From: Devosia litorisediminis | GTDB lineage: Bacteria > Pseudomonadota > Alphaproteobacteria > Rhizobiales > Devosiaceae | Direction: 5' to 3' | Assembly: GCF_018334155.1 (NCBI RefSeq) | Contig: NZ_JAGXTP010000001.1 | Coordinates: 62,001 to 126,000, forward strand | Length of the DNA: 64,000 bases | Part shown: positions 9,513-21,042 of the stretch, piece by piece | Numbering within the stretch: position 1 is the first letter of the stretch | How the letters are laid out: the number at the start of each line of letters is the position of its first letter | Made by a program: the position numbers and the translations under genes | The notes under the pieces: model-generated | Seen by the model: the letters and a program-made list of their open reading frames with translations, nothing else | What the model was told of the DNA's origin: nothing | Databases searched by the model: none

Positions 9513-10499
9513 ATGGCGGTATTGGTAACGGGTGGCGCTGGATATATCGGCAGCCATATGGTTCTCAGCCTGAGTGATGCGGGCGAAAACGTCGTGGTGC
9601 TGGACAATCTGGTCACTGGTTTTGACTGGGCCATTGATGGGCGGGCGCTGTTCGAACAGGGCGATGCTGGCGATATCGATTTCGTGGTCGGGCTGATCAA
9701 AAAGCACGGCATCACCGAGATTGTGCATTTTGCTGGCTCCATCGTGGTGCCGGAATCTGTGACTAACCCATTGAAATATTACGGCAATAACACCGCGACC
9801 TCGCGCAATCTGATCGAGGCGGCCGTCAAGGGTGGGGTAAAGCATTTCATCTTCTCGTCCACGGCTGCGGTGTATGGCATGACAGGGCTGGCGCCGGTTG
9901 TGGAAACCACTCCACTCAATCCGATGTCGCCTTATGGCCGCTCCAAGCTGATGACCGAGATGATGCTGGCCGATGTGGCCGCGGCGCATCCGATGACCTT
10001 TGGCGTGCTGCGCTATTTCAATGTGGCCGGCGCCGATCCGCAGGGTCGTAGCGGGCAGTCCTCTCCCGAGGCGACCCACCTGATCAAGGTGGCCTGCCAG
10101 ACGGCGCTGGGGCAGCGCGAGAAGATGGATATCTTCGGCACGGATTTCGAAACCCCTGATGGCACGGGCGTTCGCGACTATATCCATGTCAGCGATCTGA
10201 TTGCCGCCCATGCCCTGTTGCTCAAGCATTTGCGCGGTGGTGGCGACAGCACAACGCTCAATTGCGCCTATGGTCAGGGCTATTCGGTGCGCGAGGTGGT
10301 GGACACGGTTCGCAAGGTTTCCGGCGTTGATCTGCGGGCCGAAGAGGGGCCGCGGCGGGCCGGGGATCCGGCCTCGATTACCGCCACAGGCGAGAAGGTC
10401 CGGGCGACGCTGGGCTGGGTACCACAGCATGCTGACCTGACCGAAATCGTGCAATCGGCCTTTGCCTGGGAGAAGCATTTGATGGTGCGAAACCGCTAG
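9513..10499 (+). CDS. galE: UDP-glucose 4-epimerase
   Basis: Interconverts UDP-glucose and UDP-galactose using bound NAD. It shows the Rossmann motif VTGGAGYIGSHM at the N-terminus, the catalytic Ser/Tyr/Lys set (FSSTAAVYG and SPYGRSK) and GTGVRDYIHVSDLI near residue 215. Its 328 residues match the family. It is divergent from galU and followed after three bases by a lytic transglycosylase gene, so those two are probably co-transcribed. Confidence 0.95.
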   Translation: MAVLVTGGAGYIGSHMVLSLSDAGENVVVLDNLVTGFDWAIDGRALFEQGDAGDIDFVVGLIKKHGITEIVHFAGSIVVPESVTNPLKYYGNNTATSRNLIEAAVKGGVKHFIFSSTAAVYGMTGLAPVVETTPLNPMSPYGRSKLMTEMMLADVAAAHPMTFGVLRYFNVAGADPQGRSGQSSPEATHLIKVACQTALGQREKMDIFGTDFETPDGTGVRDYIHVSDLIAAHALLLKHLRGGGDSTTLNCAYGQGYSVREVVDTVRKVSGVDLRAEEGPRRAGDPASITATGEKVRATLGWVPQHADLTEIVQSAFAWEKHLMVRNR

Positions 10500-10502
10500 C
10501 CG

Positions 10503-11720
10503 ATGGACACCCTCAAGCTCCTATTGGCTAGCGCATTGTTAGCACTGAGCCTGACCACTGCCACATTTGGGCAGCCGGTCGAGAGCTTTGACAGCTTTGT
10601 TGCCAATTTCCGCAGCAAGGCGGTGGCGGGGGGCGTCGACCGGCAGGTGTATGACGCAGTGATGGGTGGACTGACGCCGGACCCGCGCGTGCCAAAACTG
10701 GTGACAGCACAGCCCGAATTCACCACGCCGATCTGGGACTATATCGACGGGCGGGTGACCGCCGGACGGATCGAACGGGGCAAGGCAGCGATTGCGCGCA
10801 ATCAGGCGCTGTTTGCGGCGGTGGGTGAAGCCTCTGGCGTCGATCCCTATCTGCTGGGCGCGATCTGGGGCATGGAGACCGATTATGGCGCGGTATTGGG
10901 CAATGCTGGCCTGATCCGCCCGATCGTGCGTTCGCTGGCGACATTGGTGCATCAGCGCCGCAGCCGGCTGGTCGAGGATGAGGCTGATCTGATTGCAGCG
11001 CTGGTGCTGCTGCAGCGGGGGCAGACCAGTGCGGATGCCCTGGTGGGATCCTGGGCCGGTGCTATCGGGCATTTGCAGGTGAACCCCTCCAATGTGGTGG
11101 CGCATGGCACGGATGGCGATGGCGATGGTCGGGTGGACCTGCACAATTCGCTGGCCGATGCGCTGGCCACCAGTGCGCGGTTCATCCGGGGGCTGGGCTA
11201 CCAGCCCGGCGTTGATTGGGGCATGGAGGTGGTTGTGCCGAGCGGGTTCGACTATCTGCTGGCCAGCCGCACGCAATTGCGTCCGGTGTCGTTTTTTGCC
11301 GAGAGGGGCATAGCGCGGGTGGCAGGGCGTCAGTTCAGCGATCCGAACCTGCCGGTGTTTCTCTATGTGCCAGCGGGCAAGGATGGGCCGAAGTTTCTGA
11401 TGACCCAGAACTATCTGGTGCTCAAGGGCTACAATTTCTCGGACAGCTACGCGATGAGCGTGGCGCATATGACCGACCGGCTCAAGGGCGGTGGGCCGTT
11501 TGTCGATGACTGGCCGCGCGGCACGGTGTTTCCCAATCTGGCCGAGCGCGAGGCAATCCAGCGCGCGCTGGGGGCGCTGGGGCTCTATAACGGCAGTGTG
11601 GATGGTCGGCTGGGGCCGATTACCCAAGAAGCCTATGCGCGCTTCCAGGCCAGCCAGGGCGCTGTTGCAGACGGCTTCATCACCAAGGCGGCCTATAATG
11701 CGCTGGCGGCTGTGCGCTGA
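10503..11720 (+). CDS. lytic murein transglycosylase (MltB-like) with peptidoglycan-binding domain
   Basis: Periplasmic enzyme that cleaves the glycan strands of peptidoglycan, forming 1,6-anhydromuramyl ends. The 405 residues comprise a signal peptide (about 1-23), an SLT_2/MltB catalytic domain (about 28-320) with the catalytic glutamate E125 in IWGMETDYG, and a C-terminal PG_binding_1 domain (about 345-403, LGLYNGSVDGRLGPITQEAY). No lipobox is visible, so it is probably soluble rather than a lipoprotein. It begins three bases after galE. Confidence 0.92.
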   Translation: MDTLKLLLASALLALSLTTATFGQPVESFDSFVANFRSKAVAGGVDRQVYDAVMGGLTPDPRVPKLVTAQPEFTTPIWDYIDGRVTAGRIERGKAAIARNQALFAAVGEASGVDPYLLGAIWGMETDYGAVLGNAGLIRPIVRSLATLVHQRRSRLVEDEADLIAALVLLQRGQTSADALVGSWAGAIGHLQVNPSNVVAHGTDGDGDGRVDLHNSLADALATSARFIRGLGYQPGVDWGMEVVVPSGFDYLLASRTQLRPVSFFAERGIARVAGRQFSDPNLPVFLYVPAGKDGPKFLMTQNYLVLKGYNFSDSYAMSVAHMTDRLKGGGPFVDDWPRGTVFPNLAEREAIQRALGALGLYNGSVDGRLGPITQEAYARFQASQGAVADGFITKAAYNALAAVR

Positions 11721-11778
11721 TAACTTCCCGGTGCGTGTGATGGCGCTGCGGTCTGGCTTTTGCTAGGAGGGGACAGGT

Positions 11779-12957
11779 TTGGCGCGTGAGTTGAGCATGA
11801 CCCGTCTGTTTATGGCATTGCTGATCGGGATGTTCGTCCTTGTGGACGTGGCGCCCGCGCTCGCCCAAAGCCCCGACACCATGCTGATGGCACAGGCGCA
11901 GAAGCGCCGGACGCTGTTTGACCTGTTGTTCGGTGAGGAAGAAACCAAGCCTGCTCCGGTGCAGCAGCCACAGCGCACCACGCGCCAGCAGGCACCCGCG
12001 GCCAGCCTGCCGCCGCCCAAGCCGCAGGTGGAAAAATCTGCCGACGCGACGCGACTGGCGGTGTTCGGCGACTCCCTGGCGATTGATCTGAGCAAGGCGC
12101 TTGAGCGGCACTATGCCGAGGACGCCAATCTGGTGGTGATCAATCAGGGGGTCAGCTCGTCCGGCTTTGTGCGCGATGACTTCTTTGACTGGAACAAGGC
12201 GCTAGCCGAGCAGATCGCGGCGGACAGCTTTGACATGGCCGTGGTGATCATCGGCATTAATGACCGTCAGGATATCCGCGCGGAAGGGGAGACCTATTCA
12301 TCGCTGACCGAAGGTTGGACGGCGGAATATCAGGCGCGACTGACCCGGTTCCTGGGGCAGTTGCGGGCGGCACGCAAGCCGGTGATCTGGGTCGGGCTGC
12401 CGCCCATGAGCAAGGCGTCCTATTCCGCAGCGATCAGCCAGATTGCCAATGTGCAGCGGCTGGCGACGTTTTCGGGCGGCGCGGAATATGTCGACATCTA
12501 TGAGCGGTTCCTGGGCGAAGACGGCAAGTACAGCTCGTACGGGCCCGATGTAAACGGACAGAATGCGCGCATGCGCAAGGATGACGGCATCCATTTCGCA
12601 ACGGCGGGATCGGACAAGCTGGCGTTCTATCTCAGCCAGTCGATCCGCACTTTCTATCGCGGTGGCGGTGTGGTCAGTGCGGTGGCCGATCCGCTGCTGG
12701 GCACCGATGCAGCGGCCATGGTACGCCCGCCCTATCAGGGGCTGGGGCAGACGCGTCTGCTTGAAATCGCCGGGGCAGTGATCCCGATCAGCCGGGTGCC
12801 GGCGCGCTCCGATGACCTGCTGATATCGTCGGGCGCGCCTGCAGCGCCTGCACCCTTTACGCTGGAAGCGCTGATGAGCGCCCCGATCGGTCGGGTGGAT
12901 GCGTTTGGCGTGGGGCTCGACCCTGCAGCCGTGGTCGAAAACGGCAGCGGCCGCTAG
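11779..12957 (+). CDS. DUF459-type SGNH/GDSL hydrolase
   Basis: Secreted esterase-like protein of the SGNH fold (DUF459). The 392 residues show a signal peptide ending near APALA, a Pro/Gln-rich linker (about 55-90), block [13 protein letters not shown] with the nucleophile serine, block III GIND, and a C-terminal [12 protein letters not shown] that supplies the Asp and His of the triad. The start is TTG 11779, decided by the strong AGGAGG at 11765-11770, eight bases upstream; the ATG at 11797 has no comparable site. Substrate unknown; family members are suspected to act on envelope glycans. The stop shares a CTAG with the hpt stop. Confidence 0.85.
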   Translation: MARELSMTRLFMALLIGMFVLVDVAPALAQSPDTMLMAQAQKRRTLFDLLFGEEETKPAPVQQPQRTTRQQAPAASLPPPKPQVEKSADATRLAVFGDSLAIDLSKALERHYAEDANLVVINQGVSSSGFVRDDFFDWNKALAEQIAADSFDMAVVIIGINDRQDIRAEGETYSSLTEGWTAEYQARLTRFLGQLRAARKPVIWVGLPPMSKASYSAAISQIANVQRLATFSGGAEYVDIYERFLGEDGKYSSYGPDVNGQNARMRKDDGIHFATAGSDKLAFYLSQSIRTFYRGGGVVSAVADPLLGTDAAAMVRPPYQGLGQTRLLEIAGAVIPISRVPARSDDLLISSGAPAAPAPFTLEALMSAPIGRVDAFGVGLDPAAVVENGSGR

Positions 12958-13493
12958 TCGGTAAAGCGGACCGCGCCGATATGGGGCAGGTTGCGATTGC
13001 GCTGGCCGTAATCGATGCCATAGCCAACCACAAATTTGTCTGGAATATCAAAGCCGATCCAGCGCGCCTGCACGTCGGTTTCGCGGCGGCTGGGCTTGTT
13101 GAGCAGGGCGCACACTTCCATGCGGCGGGGATGGCGGGTGCCGAGGATTTCGAGCACATGCTTGAGCGTATAGCCGGTGTCGACAATGTCCTCGACCACC
13201 AGCACGTCGCGGCCGGCGATCTCGCCGCGCAGATCCTTGAGGATGCGGACTTCACGGCTCGATTCCATGGCATTGCCATAGGAAGAGGCTTCCATGAAGT
13301 CGACTTCAACCGGCAGGTCGAGTTCGCGCACCAGATCGGCGATGAAGATGAATGAGCCGCGCAGCAGGCCGACGACGACGAGCTTGTCGGTATCGGCGTA
13401 ATGGGTGGAGATCTCTTTTGCCAGGGCTTCGACGCGGGCGGCGATGGACTTGGCCGAGATCAGTTCATCGACGACATAGGGCTTCTGGGTCAT
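12954..13493 (-). CDS. hpt: hypoxanthine phosphoribosyltransferase
   Basis: Purine salvage enzyme that joins hypoxanthine or guanine to PRPP to give IMP or GMP. The 179 residues contain the PRPP-binding loop [13 protein letters not shown] (about 97-109), the N-terminal [10 protein letters not shown] loop and the C-terminal [11 protein letters not shown] that stacks on the base. Single gene, convergent with the SGNH hydrolase gene and overlapping it by four bases. Confidence 0.95.
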   Translation of the reverse strand: MTQKPYVVDELISAKSIAARVEALAKEISTHYADTDKLVVVGLLRGSFIFIADLVRELDLPVEVDFMEASSYGNAMESSREVRILKDLRGEIAGRDVLVVEDIVDTGYTLKHVLEILGTRHPRRMEVCALLNKPSRRETDVQARWIGFDIPDKFVVGYGIDYGQRNRNLPHIGAVRFTD

Positions 13494-13645
13494 GGCAGTT
13501 CTCTAACTTGGCATGCGATGCGACAGCGCAGATCGGCCAAGCTGATAGCAGAATGTGTGTCGGCACGGTAGCGCTGGTGGTGGTGGCTTTTTTGGGTTTG
13601 CTGAGGGGGATTTGGCGTGGTGTCTGGAAGAGTTCCCCCTCCTAA

Positions 13646-13667
13646 CCTCCCCCTGAACAGGGGAAGG
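13646..13667. repeat. CCTCCCCCT-type intergenic hairpin
   Basis: Arms CCTCCCCCTG and CAGGGGAAGG (one mismatch) around a two-base loop, in the 333-base gap between hpt and gltD. Similar hairpins recur at 13759, 30916 and 44302. No T-run follows, so a terminator is unlikely; it resembles a REP-type dispersed palindrome. I see no gene or promoter in the rest of this gap. Confidence 0.6.
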
Positions 13668-13758
13668 CACCAGTTTGGCGTGTGGCGTGAGATGGTGTTT
13701 GATCTCCGGACACGGGCTCTCCAGCCCTGATGGGCGATTGGAAGCGTACCCCTTGCGG

Positions 13759-13781
13759 CCTCCCCCTTGGGCAGGGGGAGG
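13759..13781. repeat. CCTCCCCCT-type intergenic hairpin
   Basis: A perfect nine-base stem (CCTCCCCCT / AGGGGGAGG) with a five-base loop. It is the second copy in the same gap, 92 bases after the first and 46 bases before the gltD stop. Confidence 0.65.
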
Positions 13782-13826
13782 AATGCGCGCGGTGGGTGGT
13801 GGGGCCGGGGCCCACGTCCGATGCTG

Positions 13827-15254
13827 CTAGCGCGGCAGGTTGGTCTTGCCCATCAGATCGAAATCGATGGAGCGGGCGGCCTGACGGCCTTCGCGGATGG
13901 CCCAGACGACGAGCGACTGCCCACGGCGCATATCGCCGGCCGCGTAGACCTTGGGCACGGTGGTCTTGTAGCTGATGGTGTCAGCAAACAGATTGCCGCG
14001 CTTGTCCAGATCAGCGCCCAGTTCGGTCAGCATGCCTTCCTTGACCGGGGAGGCGAAGCCGATGGCGAGCAGGACCAGATCGGCCTTGATGATGAACTCG
14101 CTGCCGGGAATGGGCTGACGCTTGCGATCAACGCGGGCGCATTCGACGCCGGTGACCTGACCCTTGGCATTGCCGATGATCTTCATGGTGCCTGCCGCAA
14201 ACTCGCGGATGGCGCCTTCAGCCTGGCTGGAGGAAGTGCGCATCTTGACCGCCCAGTTGGGCCAGTTGGTCAGCTTGTTCTCAAGCTCTGGTGGCATGGG
14301 ACGCACGTCCAGCTGGGTCACCGCAATGGCGCCCTGACGGAACGAGGTGCCCACGCAGTCACTGGCGGTATCACCACCACCGACGACCACGACATGCTTG
14401 CCCGCGGCTGTTAGCTGGGCCTGACCCGACACATCCTCGCCGCCGAGGCGACGGTTCTGCTGCACCAGGAACGGCATGGCAAAGTGCACGCCCGCCAGAT
14501 CGGTGCCTTCGGCATCGACATCACGCGGCTTTTCGGAGCCGCCGCACATCAGCACGGCGTCGTGCTTTGCCTGCAGCTCGGCCAGTGGCGTGGTGACGCC
14601 GACATTGACGCCATAGTGGAAGGTGACGCCTTCGGCTTCCATCTGAGTGACGCGGAAGTCGATGTGTTCCTTCTCCATCTTGAAGTCGGGAATGCCATAG
14701 CGCATCAGGCCGCCGGCCTTGGGCTCGCGTTCATAAAGGTGCACATCGTGCCCCGCGCGGGCCAGCTGCTGGGCCGCGGCCATGCCTGCGGGACCCGAAC
14801 CGATAATGCCCACCGACTTGCCGGTCTTGTCGGGGTTGATCTGCGGCTTGATCCAGCCCGCGCGGATGGCGCGGTCGGCAATGGCCTGTTCGACGGTCTT
14901 GATGGCGACCGGCACGTCTTCCAGGTTCAGCGTGCAGGCTTCCTCGCAGGGGGCGGGGCAGATGCGGCCGGTGAATTCGGGGAAGTTGTTGGTCGAGTGC
15001 AGGTTGCGCGCCGCGTCTTCCCAATTGCCGTGATAGACAAGGTCATTCCAGTCCGGGATCTGGTTGTTGACCGGGCAGCCGGTATCGCCATGGCAGAACG
15101 GAATACCGCAATCCATGCAACGGGCAGCCTGATCGACAACACGCCCTTCCGAGAGCGGAATGGTGAATTCACCAAAGTGGCGAATGCGATCGGACGCTGG
15201 CTCGTAGCGGGGCTCTTCGCGCTCGATCTCGAGAAAGCCTGTTACCTTACCCAT
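13827..15254 (-). CDS. gltD: glutamate synthase (NADPH) small subunit
   Basis: Beta subunit of bacterial GOGAT: takes electrons from NADPH through FAD and iron-sulfur clusters to the large subunit for glutamate synthesis. The 475 residues have the N-terminal cysteine region for two [4Fe-4S] clusters ([15 protein letters not shown] and CPAPCEEAC), then two Rossmann sites ([20 protein letters not shown] for [15 protein letters not shown] for NADPH). It lies eleven bases downstream of gltB in one operon. Confidence 0.97.
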   Translation of the reverse strand: MGKVTGFLEIEREEPRYEPASDRIRHFGEFTIPLSEGRVVDQAARCMDCGIPFCHGDTGCPVNNQIPDWNDLVYHGNWEDAARNLHSTNNFPEFTGRICPAPCEEACTLNLEDVPVAIKTVEQAIADRAIRAGWIKPQINPDKTGKSVGIIGSGPAGMAAAQQLARAGHDVHLYEREPKAGGLMRYGIPDFKMEKEHIDFRVTQMEAEGVTFHYGVNVGVTTPLAELQAKHDAVLMCGGSEKPRDVDAEGTDLAGVHFAMPFLVQQNRRLGGEDVSGQAQLTAAGKHVVVVGGGDTASDCVGTSFRQGAIAVTQLDVRPMPPELENKLTNWPNWAVKMRTSSSQAEGAIREFAAGTMKIIGNAKGQVTGVECARVDRKRQPIPGSEFIIKADLVLLAIGFASPVKEGMLTELGADLDKRGNLFADTISYKTTVPKVYAAGDMRRGQSLVVWAIREGRQAARSIDFDLMGKTNLPR

Positions 15255-15265
15255 GTGCTCTCTCC

Positions 15266-18200
15266 TTATTCTGCCGGTGCGCCAAGACCGCCGGACGCGC
15301 GCTTTTGTTCCATCTCGCGGATGGCGCGGCGATATTCGACGGGCATGACCTTGACGAACTTGGGTCGCATTTCAACCCAGTTATCGAGGATCTGCTTGGC
15401 TCGGGTGGAGCCGGTATAGTGCAGATGGTTGGAAATGAGCTGGTGCAGGCGCTCGTCATCATGGCGCGTCATGTCGCCAGAGATGTCGACACGACCGTGC
15501 CATTCCAGATCACCACCGTGATGGTGCAGCCGGCGCATGAGGTTTTCTTCCTCGGGCACGGGCTCGAGATCGACCATGGCCAGGTTGCAGCGCTCGCGGA
15601 AGGTTTCGTCTTCATCGAGCACATAGGCGACGCCGCCAGACATGCCGGCTGCGAAGTTGCGGCCGGTCTGACCCATGACCACGACAACGCCGCCGGTCAT
15701 GTATTCGCAGCCGTGATCACCGGTGCCTTCGACAACGGCGATGGCACCCGAGTTGCGGACGGCAAAGCGTTCGCCAGCCACGCCGCGGAAATAGCACTCA
15801 CCGGCAATGGCGCCGTAGAGTACGGTATTGCCCACGATGATGGACTTGTTGGGATCAAAGGCGGCCTTTTCGGACGGACGCACCACGATGCGGCCACCCG
15901 ACAGGCCCTTGCCGACATAGTCATTGGCATCGCCGACCATATCGATGGAAATGCCGCGGGCGAGGAACGCACCGAAGGCCTGACCGGCGGTGCCGCTCAG
16001 CTTGATCGAAATGGTGTCATCGAGCAGACCCTCATGGCCATACTTCTTGGCCACTGCACCGGAGAGCATGGCGCCCGCAGAGCGGTCGCGGCTGCGGATG
16101 GGCAGATCGATATGGACCGCCGTGCCGTTTTCAAGCGCGGGCTGGGCCAGTTCGATGAGCTTGCGATCGAGCACCGATTCCAGATGATGGTTCTGGGTCT
16201 CGGAGTGATAGAGCGTGTCCTCGCCCTGCAGTTCCGGCTTGAAGAACAGCTTGGTGAAATCAACGCCTTCGCTCTTCCAGTGATCGGCCAGCTTGCGCTG
16301 ATCGAGCAGGTCCGAACGGCCGATGAGCTCGTTGAGGGTGCGCGCACCCAGCTCGGCCAGCAGGCCCCGCAGCTCTTCGGCGATGAAGAAGAAGTAGTTG
16401 ATGACGTGTTCGGGCGTGCCCTTGAAGCGCTTGCGCAGCACCGGATCCTGGGTGGCAACGCCAACCGGGCAGGTGTTGAGATGGCACTTGCGCATCATGA
16501 TGCAGCCTGCCGCGATCAGCGGCGCGGTCGAGAAGCCGAACTCGTCGGCACCCAGCAGGGCGCCAATGAGCACGTCGCGACCGGTCTTGAGACCGCCATC
16601 GACCTGCAGCCGGACGCGGCTGCGCAGGCGGTTGAGCACCAGGGTCTGGTGGGTTTCGGCCAGACCGATTTCCCATGGACCGCCCGCATGCTTGAGCGAG
16701 GTCAGCGGCGAAGCGCCGGTGCCGCCATCATAGCCCGAAACGGTGATGTGATCAGCGCGCGCCTTGGCAACGCCAGCGGCAACCGTGCCGACACCGACTT
16801 CGGAGACCAGCTTGACTGAAATATCGGCCTGCTCATTGACGTTCTTGAGGTCGTAGATGAGCTGGGCAAGGTCTTCGATGGAATAGATGTCATGGTGCGG
16901 CGGCGGGCTGATAAGGCCCACGCCGGGCGTTGAGTGACGGGTCTTGGCAACGATCCAGTCGACCTTGTGGCCGGGCAGCTGACCACCTTCGCCGGGCTTG
17001 GCACCCTGGGCGACCTTGATCTGCAGCTGATCGGCATTGACCAGATATTCGGTGGTGACGCCAAAGCGGCCCGAGGCGATCTGCTTGATGGCCGAGCGCA
17101 TGGGGTTGCGCGAGCCATCGGGCAGGGGCTTGTAGCGATCGGGCTCTTCGCCGCCTTCACCGGTGTTGGACTTGCCGCCAATGGTGTTCATGGCCTTGGC
17201 CAGCGTGGTGTGGGCCTCGCGCGAAATCGAGCCAAAGCTCATCGCGCCGGTGACGAAACGCTTGACGATATCGGCAGCGGGTTCAACCTCGTCCAGCGGC
17301 ACGGCGGCGCCAATGGGCTTGATGTCGAACAGGTTGCGAATGGCCAGGTAGCCGTTTTCGCCGGAGTTCACGCGCTCGGCAAAGCTGTTGTAGCGTTCCT
17401 GCGCGGTTTCGGGCGCCTCATCCTTGGTGCGGACGGCGTGCTGGAGATCGGCGACGACGTCGGGGCTCCAGGCATGCTTTTCGCCGCGGATGCGGTACAT
17501 GTATTCCCCGCCCACATCGAGGGCCTTGCGCAGCACGGCCTTGGCGCCGAAGGCGTCGGTATGCCGGCGCACGGTTTCCTCGGCGACCTCGGCCAGGCCG
17601 ACACCCTCAATGGTGGTGGCGGTGCCAAAGAAGAAACGCTTGACGAATTCGGTGCTCAGACCGACGGCGTCGAAGATCTGGGCGCCGCAATAGGACTGGT
17701 AGGTCGAGATGCCCATCTTGGACATGACCTTGAGCAGGCCCTTGCCGACCGACTTGATGTAGCGGTTGACCACTTCCTGGGCGTCGACTTCGGCCGGGAA
17801 CTCGCCTTCGGCGTGCATGGCGGCCAGGGTTTCGAACGCCAGATAGGGGTTGATGGCTTCGGCGCCATAACCGGCCAGCATGGCGAACTGGTGCATTTCG
17901 CGGGCTTCGCCGGTCTCGATCACCAGACCCGAGGAGGTACGCAGACCCTTGCGGATCAGGTGGTGATGCACGGCAGCGGTGGCCAGCAGCGCCGGAATGG
18001 CGATGCGGTCAGCCGCGACCAGGCGGTCGGACAGGATGATGATGTTGAACTCGCCGCGCACGGCGGCTTCAGCGCGCTCGCAAATGGCATTGATGGCCGC
18101 TTCCATGCCCACTGCGCCCTTGTCGGCAGAGTAGGTGATGTCGATGGTTTCGGTGCGGAACTGGTTGTCGGCCATATCGCCAATGGCCCGGATCTTTTCG

Positions 18201-20008
18201 AGATCCTCATTGGTCAGAACGGGCTGACGCACCTCAAGGCGCTTCTCCTTGGAGACGCCTTCGAGATCGAAAATGTTGGGGCGCGGGCCAATGAAGCTGA
18301 CCAGGCTCATCACCGATTCCTCGCGGATCGGATCGATGGGCGGGTTGGTCACCTGCGCGAAGTTCTGCTTGAAATAGGTGTAGAGCAGCTTGGACTTCTG
18401 GCTCAGCGCGGAAATGGGCGTGTCGGTACCCATGGATCCGACAGCTTCCTGGCCGGTGGTGGCCATGGGCGTCATCAGGATCTTGATGTCTTCCTGGGTG
18501 TAACCAAAGGCCTGCATGCGATCGAGCAGGGACTCGGTGGTCTTGGGCGTCTCAAGCTCGGTCTTGGGCAGATCCTCAAGCACGATCTGGCTGCGGGCGA
18601 GCCATTCGGCATAGGGGTTCTTGGTAGCCAGGGTCTGCTTGATCTCTTCGTCGGAGATGATGCGGCCTTCTTCAAGGTCGATCAGCAGCATGCGGCCGGG
18701 CTGCAGGCGCCAGCGCTCGACGATGTCCTCGTCGGGAATGGTCAGCACGCCGGATTCCGAGGCCAGGACCACATGGCCTTCCTTGGTCACCAGATAGCGG
18801 GCAGGGCGCAGGCCGTTGCGGTCCAGCGTTGCCACGACGTAGCGGCCATCGCTCAGGCTCATGGCAGCCGGACCGTCCCATGGCTCCATCAGGGCAGCGT
18901 GATATTCGTAAAAGGCGCGACGCGTCTCATCCATCAGCGGATTGCCGGCCCAGGCTTCGGGGATCAGCATCATGGCAGCATGGGGCAGCGAATAGCCGCC
19001 ACGCACGAGGAATTCGAGCGCGTTGTCGAAGCAGGCCGTATCGGACTGACCTTCGTAGGAAATCGGCCAGATCTTGGTGATGTCATCGCCGAACTTGGGC
19101 GAGGAGACCGAGGCCTGGCGCGCCGCCATCCAGTTGACGTTGCCGCGAATGGTGTTGATCTCACCATTGTGGGTGGTCATGCGATAGGGGTGGGCCAGCT
19201 TCCAGGAGGGGAAGGTGTTGGTCGAAAAGCGCTGATGCACCAGAGCGATGGCGCTCTGGAACGTCTCGTCATGCAGGTCGAGATAGAAGGCGCCCAGCTG
19301 GAAGGCCAGGAACATGCCCTTGTAGACAATGGTGCGGGCCGACATGGACACGACATAAAAGCCGTTATCGCCAGCGGATTCGGGAATGTCGGCATAGACG
19401 GTGTTGGAGATGACCTTGCGCACGATGAGCAGTTTGCGCTCGAACTCATCAAGGCTCAGGCCATCGGGGCGGGCGATCACCAGCTGCTCGATGATGGGCT
19501 GGGTGGCGATCACGCCGGCGGACAGGGCCGAGTTGTCGGTGGGCACGACGCGCTCGCCCAGGACACTCAGGCCCTCGCGCTCAAGGCAGGCATGGACGCG
19601 CCTGGCGACGCGATCGCGCAGGCCATCGGTGTTGGGATAGAACAGCATGGCCACGGCGTAGTGGTGCTTTTCGGGCAGATCGAATGGCATGACCTTCTTG
19701 AAGAAGTCATGAGGGGTCTGCACCAGAATGCCGGCGCCATCGCCCATGAGGGGATCCGCGCCCACGGCACCGCGATGCTCAAGGTTCTCGAGAATTTCGA
19801 GACCCTTCTGCACCACTTCGTGGCTGGCCTTGTTCTTGATGTTGGCAATCATGCCGATGCCGCAGGCATCATGCTCGTTGGCGGGATCATACAGACCCTG
19901 CGCCTCGGGGCGGCCGTGCGATACGCGCTTGCCATCCAAAATCAGGGTTTTGGCCGTGGCAGGTTTCGTGGTGACGGGAGAAATGGATCCGTTCCGCGTG
20001 TGTGCCAT
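15266..20008 (-). CDS. gltB: glutamate synthase (NADPH) large subunit
   Basis: Alpha subunit of GOGAT: releases ammonia from glutamine, channels it to 2-oxoglutarate and reduces the product to glutamate. At 1580 residues it is full length, with a 48-residue propeptide preceding the nucleophile Cys49 ([10 protein letters not shown]), a central domain, the FMN/2-oxoglutarate domain with the [3Fe-4S] cysteines in [15 protein letters not shown], and the C-terminal beta-helix (GXXG repeats near GGIVV-like segments). The propeptide must be removed for activity. A large open frame on the other strand is a codon-bias shadow. Together with gltD this is the main ammonia assimilation route when nitrogen is scarce. 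Confidence 0.97.
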   Translation of the reverse strand: MAHTRNGSISPVTTKPATAKTLILDGKRVSHGRPEAQGLYDPANEHDACGIGMIANIKNKASHEVVQKGLEILENLEHRGAVGADPLMGDGAGILVQTPHDFFKKVMPFDLPEKHHYAVAMLFYPNTDGLRDRVARRVHACLEREGLSVLGERVVPTDNSALSAGVIATQPIIEQLVIARPDGLSLDEFERKLLIVRKVISNTVYADIPESAGDNGFYVVSMSARTIVYKGMFLAFQLGAFYLDLHDETFQSAIALVHQRFSTNTFPSWKLAHPYRMTTHNGEINTIRGNVNWMAARQASVSSPKFGDDITKIWPISYEGQSDTACFDNALEFLVRGGYSLPHAAMMLIPEAWAGNPLMDETRRAFYEYHAALMEPWDGPAAMSLSDGRYVVATLDRNGLRPARYLVTKEGHVVLASESGVLTIPDEDIVERWRLQPGRMLLIDLEEGRIISDEEIKQTLATKNPYAEWLARSQIVLEDLPKTELETPKTTESLLDRMQAFGYTQEDIKILMTPMATTGQEAVGSMGTDTPISALSQKSKLLYTYFKQNFAQVTNPPIDPIREESVMSLVSFIGPRPNIFDLEGVSKEKRLEVRQPVLTNEDLEKIRAIGDMADNQFRTETIDITYSADKGAVGMEAAINAICERAEAAVRGEFNIIILSDRLVAADRIAIPALLATAAVHHHLIRKGLRTSSGLVIETGEAREMHQFAMLAGYGAEAINPYLAFETLAAMHAEGEFPAEVDAQEVVNRYIKSVGKGLLKVMSKMGISTYQSYCGAQIFDAVGLSTEFVKRFFFGTATTIEGVGLAEVAEETVRRHTDAFGAKAVLRKALDVGGEYMYRIRGEKHAWSPDVVADLQHAVRTKDEAPETAQERYNSFAERVNSGENGYLAIRNLFDIKPIGAAVPLDEVEPAADIVKRFVTGAMSFGSISREAHTTLAKAMNTIGGKSNTGEGGEEPDRYKPLPDGSRNPMRSAIKQIASGRFGVTTEYLVNADQLQIKVAQGAKPGEGGQLPGHKVDWIVAKTRHSTPGVGLISPPPHHDIYSIEDLAQLIYDLKNVNEQADISVKLVSEVGVGTVAAGVAKARADHITVSGYDGGTGASPLTSLKHAGGPWEIGLAETHQTLVLNRLRSRVRLQVDGGLKTGRDVLIGALLGADEFGFSTAPLIAAGCIMMRKCHLNTCPVGVATQDPVLRKRFKGTPEHVINYFFFIAEELRGLLAELGARTLNELIGRSDLLDQRKLADHWKSEGVDFTKLFFKPELQGEDTLYHSETQNHHLESVLDRKLIELAQPALENGTAVHIDLPIRSRDRSAGAMLSGAVAKKYGHEGLLDDTISIKLSGTAGQAFGAFLARGISIDMVGDANDYVGKGLSGGRIVVRPSEKAAFDPNKSIIVGNTVLYGAIAGECYFRGVAGERFAVRNSGAIAVVEGTGDHGCEYMTGGVVVVMGQTGRNFAAGMSGGVAYVLDEDETFRERCNLAMVDLEPVPEEENLMRRLHHHGGDLEWHGRVDISGDMTRHDDERLHQLISNHLHYTGSTRAKQILDNWVEMRPKFVKVMPVEYRRAIREMEQKRASGGLGAPAE

Positions 20009-20463
20009 GGCGTGTTCCTCGTTGGTTGGTCGCGCCCGTCGCCGGGCGATGTCACTATATGGTGTGCATCCTGGTGGTGTCAGTTGCCCGACGGTTTGGA
20101 TGCGGTCTCGATCCTCTAGTGGGCGCGTTGCTCACGCGGGTCGTACACAGTACGGCTCGAATGAGCAAATACGTCCATGCGTGGGGAGTGGCACTGCATC
20201 CAAATGGCCACTCGAATTCGGGCTAGTTTAGCCCCGCCTGCCCGTTTCCGCTATCGTCTAGCGGTCCAGCCGGACCAGCGTGCGTGCTGGCCGCGGAGAG
20301 CGGGGCGACGCGTCATATAGGACAGTTGTGCTGCCCTATCGACCGCACATTTGCATAATTCCAAACTGGGAGCAAGCGCCTTTGCCGCGCTGAGGGGGCA
20401 GAAAATAGGAAATCACCAACTGAGTTGTAGGAAATAATAGGCATTTTGGCGGTTTGACGCCGC
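20009..20463. other. gltB upstream intergenic region
   Basis: A gap of about 500 bases between gltB and dps, of which the last part is the dps terminator. It must hold the gltB promoter on the minus strand. The half nearest dps (about 20320-20460) is visibly richer in A and T than its surroundings. One short palindrome, GGTCC-agcc-GGACC at 20262-20275, is seen. I find no convincing gene or recognised operator. Confidence 0.5.
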
Positions 20464-20497
20464 AAAAAGGGGCGCTTCCGGTCGGGAAGCGCCCCTT
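20464..20497 (-). terminator. rho-independent terminator of dps
   Basis: A 13-base perfect stem (AAGGGGCGCTTCC / GGAAGCGCCCCTT, 20467-20497) with a five-base loop, followed on the minus strand by a run of five T. It lies 25 bases after the dps stop. Confidence 0.88.
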
Positions 20498-20521
20498 GAT
20501 CACAATTGATGTGGCAATTGC

Positions 20522-20995
20522 CTATTCGAGATGGGACTTGATGAACCACAGGTCCTTGTCGAGCTCGCGCGAAAAGGCGGTCAGGATGTCGGCGGCATCA
20601 GCATCACCGGCTTCGTCGGTGGCGTCGATATCTTCGCGCACCTGATTGGCGATGCTGGCAAAGCGATCGGCAAGCGCCTGAAGATGGTCGGGGACCTTCT
20701 TGATATCGGTGGGGTAGGCGTCGAGCGTGCTCGACTTGGCCACGGCCTGGCTGGTGCCAACGGGCGTGCCATCAAGCTGAGCCACGCGCTCGGCGATCAC
20801 ATCGACATGGCCATCAATGGCGGTGCGCATGGGATCGAGCATTTCGTGCACGGCGATGAAATTGGGACCCTTGAGGTTCCAATGGGCCTGCTTGACGATC
20901 AGGGCCAGATCAATGGCGTCGAGCAGACGGGCATTGAGAATGTCGATAACGGTCGACTTGGCGTTGGCCTTCAGAGCAATCGAGGGGGTCTTCAT
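20522..20995 (-). CDS. dps: DNA-binding ferritin-like protein Dps
   Basis: Forms a 12-subunit shell that oxidises and stores iron and shields DNA during starvation or oxidative stress. From ATG 20995 (AAGGAA six bases upstream) the protein has 157 residues, the usual length; the open frame runs further upstream but without homologous sequence. It shows the ferroxidase signature HWNLKGPNFIAVHEM (about 40-54) and a ferritin fold, and the N-terminus has three lysines that could contact DNA. An EcfG-type promoter and an inverted repeat lie upstream and a strong terminator downstream, so it is a single-gene unit. Confidence 0.95.
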   Translation of the reverse strand: MKTPSIALKANAKSTVIDILNARLLDAIDLALIVKQAHWNLKGPNFIAVHEMLDPMRTAIDGHVDVIAERVAQLDGTPVGTSQAVAKSSTLDAYPTDIKKVPDHLQALADRFASIANQVREDIDATDEAGDADAADILTAFSRELDKDLWFIKSHLE

Positions 20996-21022
20996 AATGA
21001 GTTCCTTTGACGCTGTTGACGC

Positions 21023-21042
21023 TTGATGATGTGAGTCATCAA
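21023..21042. repeat. inverted repeat in the dps promoter/leader
   Basis: Arms TTGATGA and TCATCAA (seven bases, perfect) separated by six bases. It overlaps the last two bases of the EcfG -10 element and the expected transcription start of dps, so it could be a repressor operator or a 5' leader hairpin. The binding protein is unknown. Confidence 0.5.

Noticed and set aside
16934..20119. An open frame of over 1000 codons on the plus strand opposite gltB
   Set aside because: It lies entirely antisense to a gene with unmistakable homology. The translation is rich in Gly, Asp, His and Ala as expected for a codon-bias shadow in high-GC DNA and has no recognisable domain.
20313..20549. 78-codon frame on the minus strand beyond dps
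   Set aside because: It starts inside the dps 3' end and runs through the dps terminator, with no ribosome site and no protein-like pattern.
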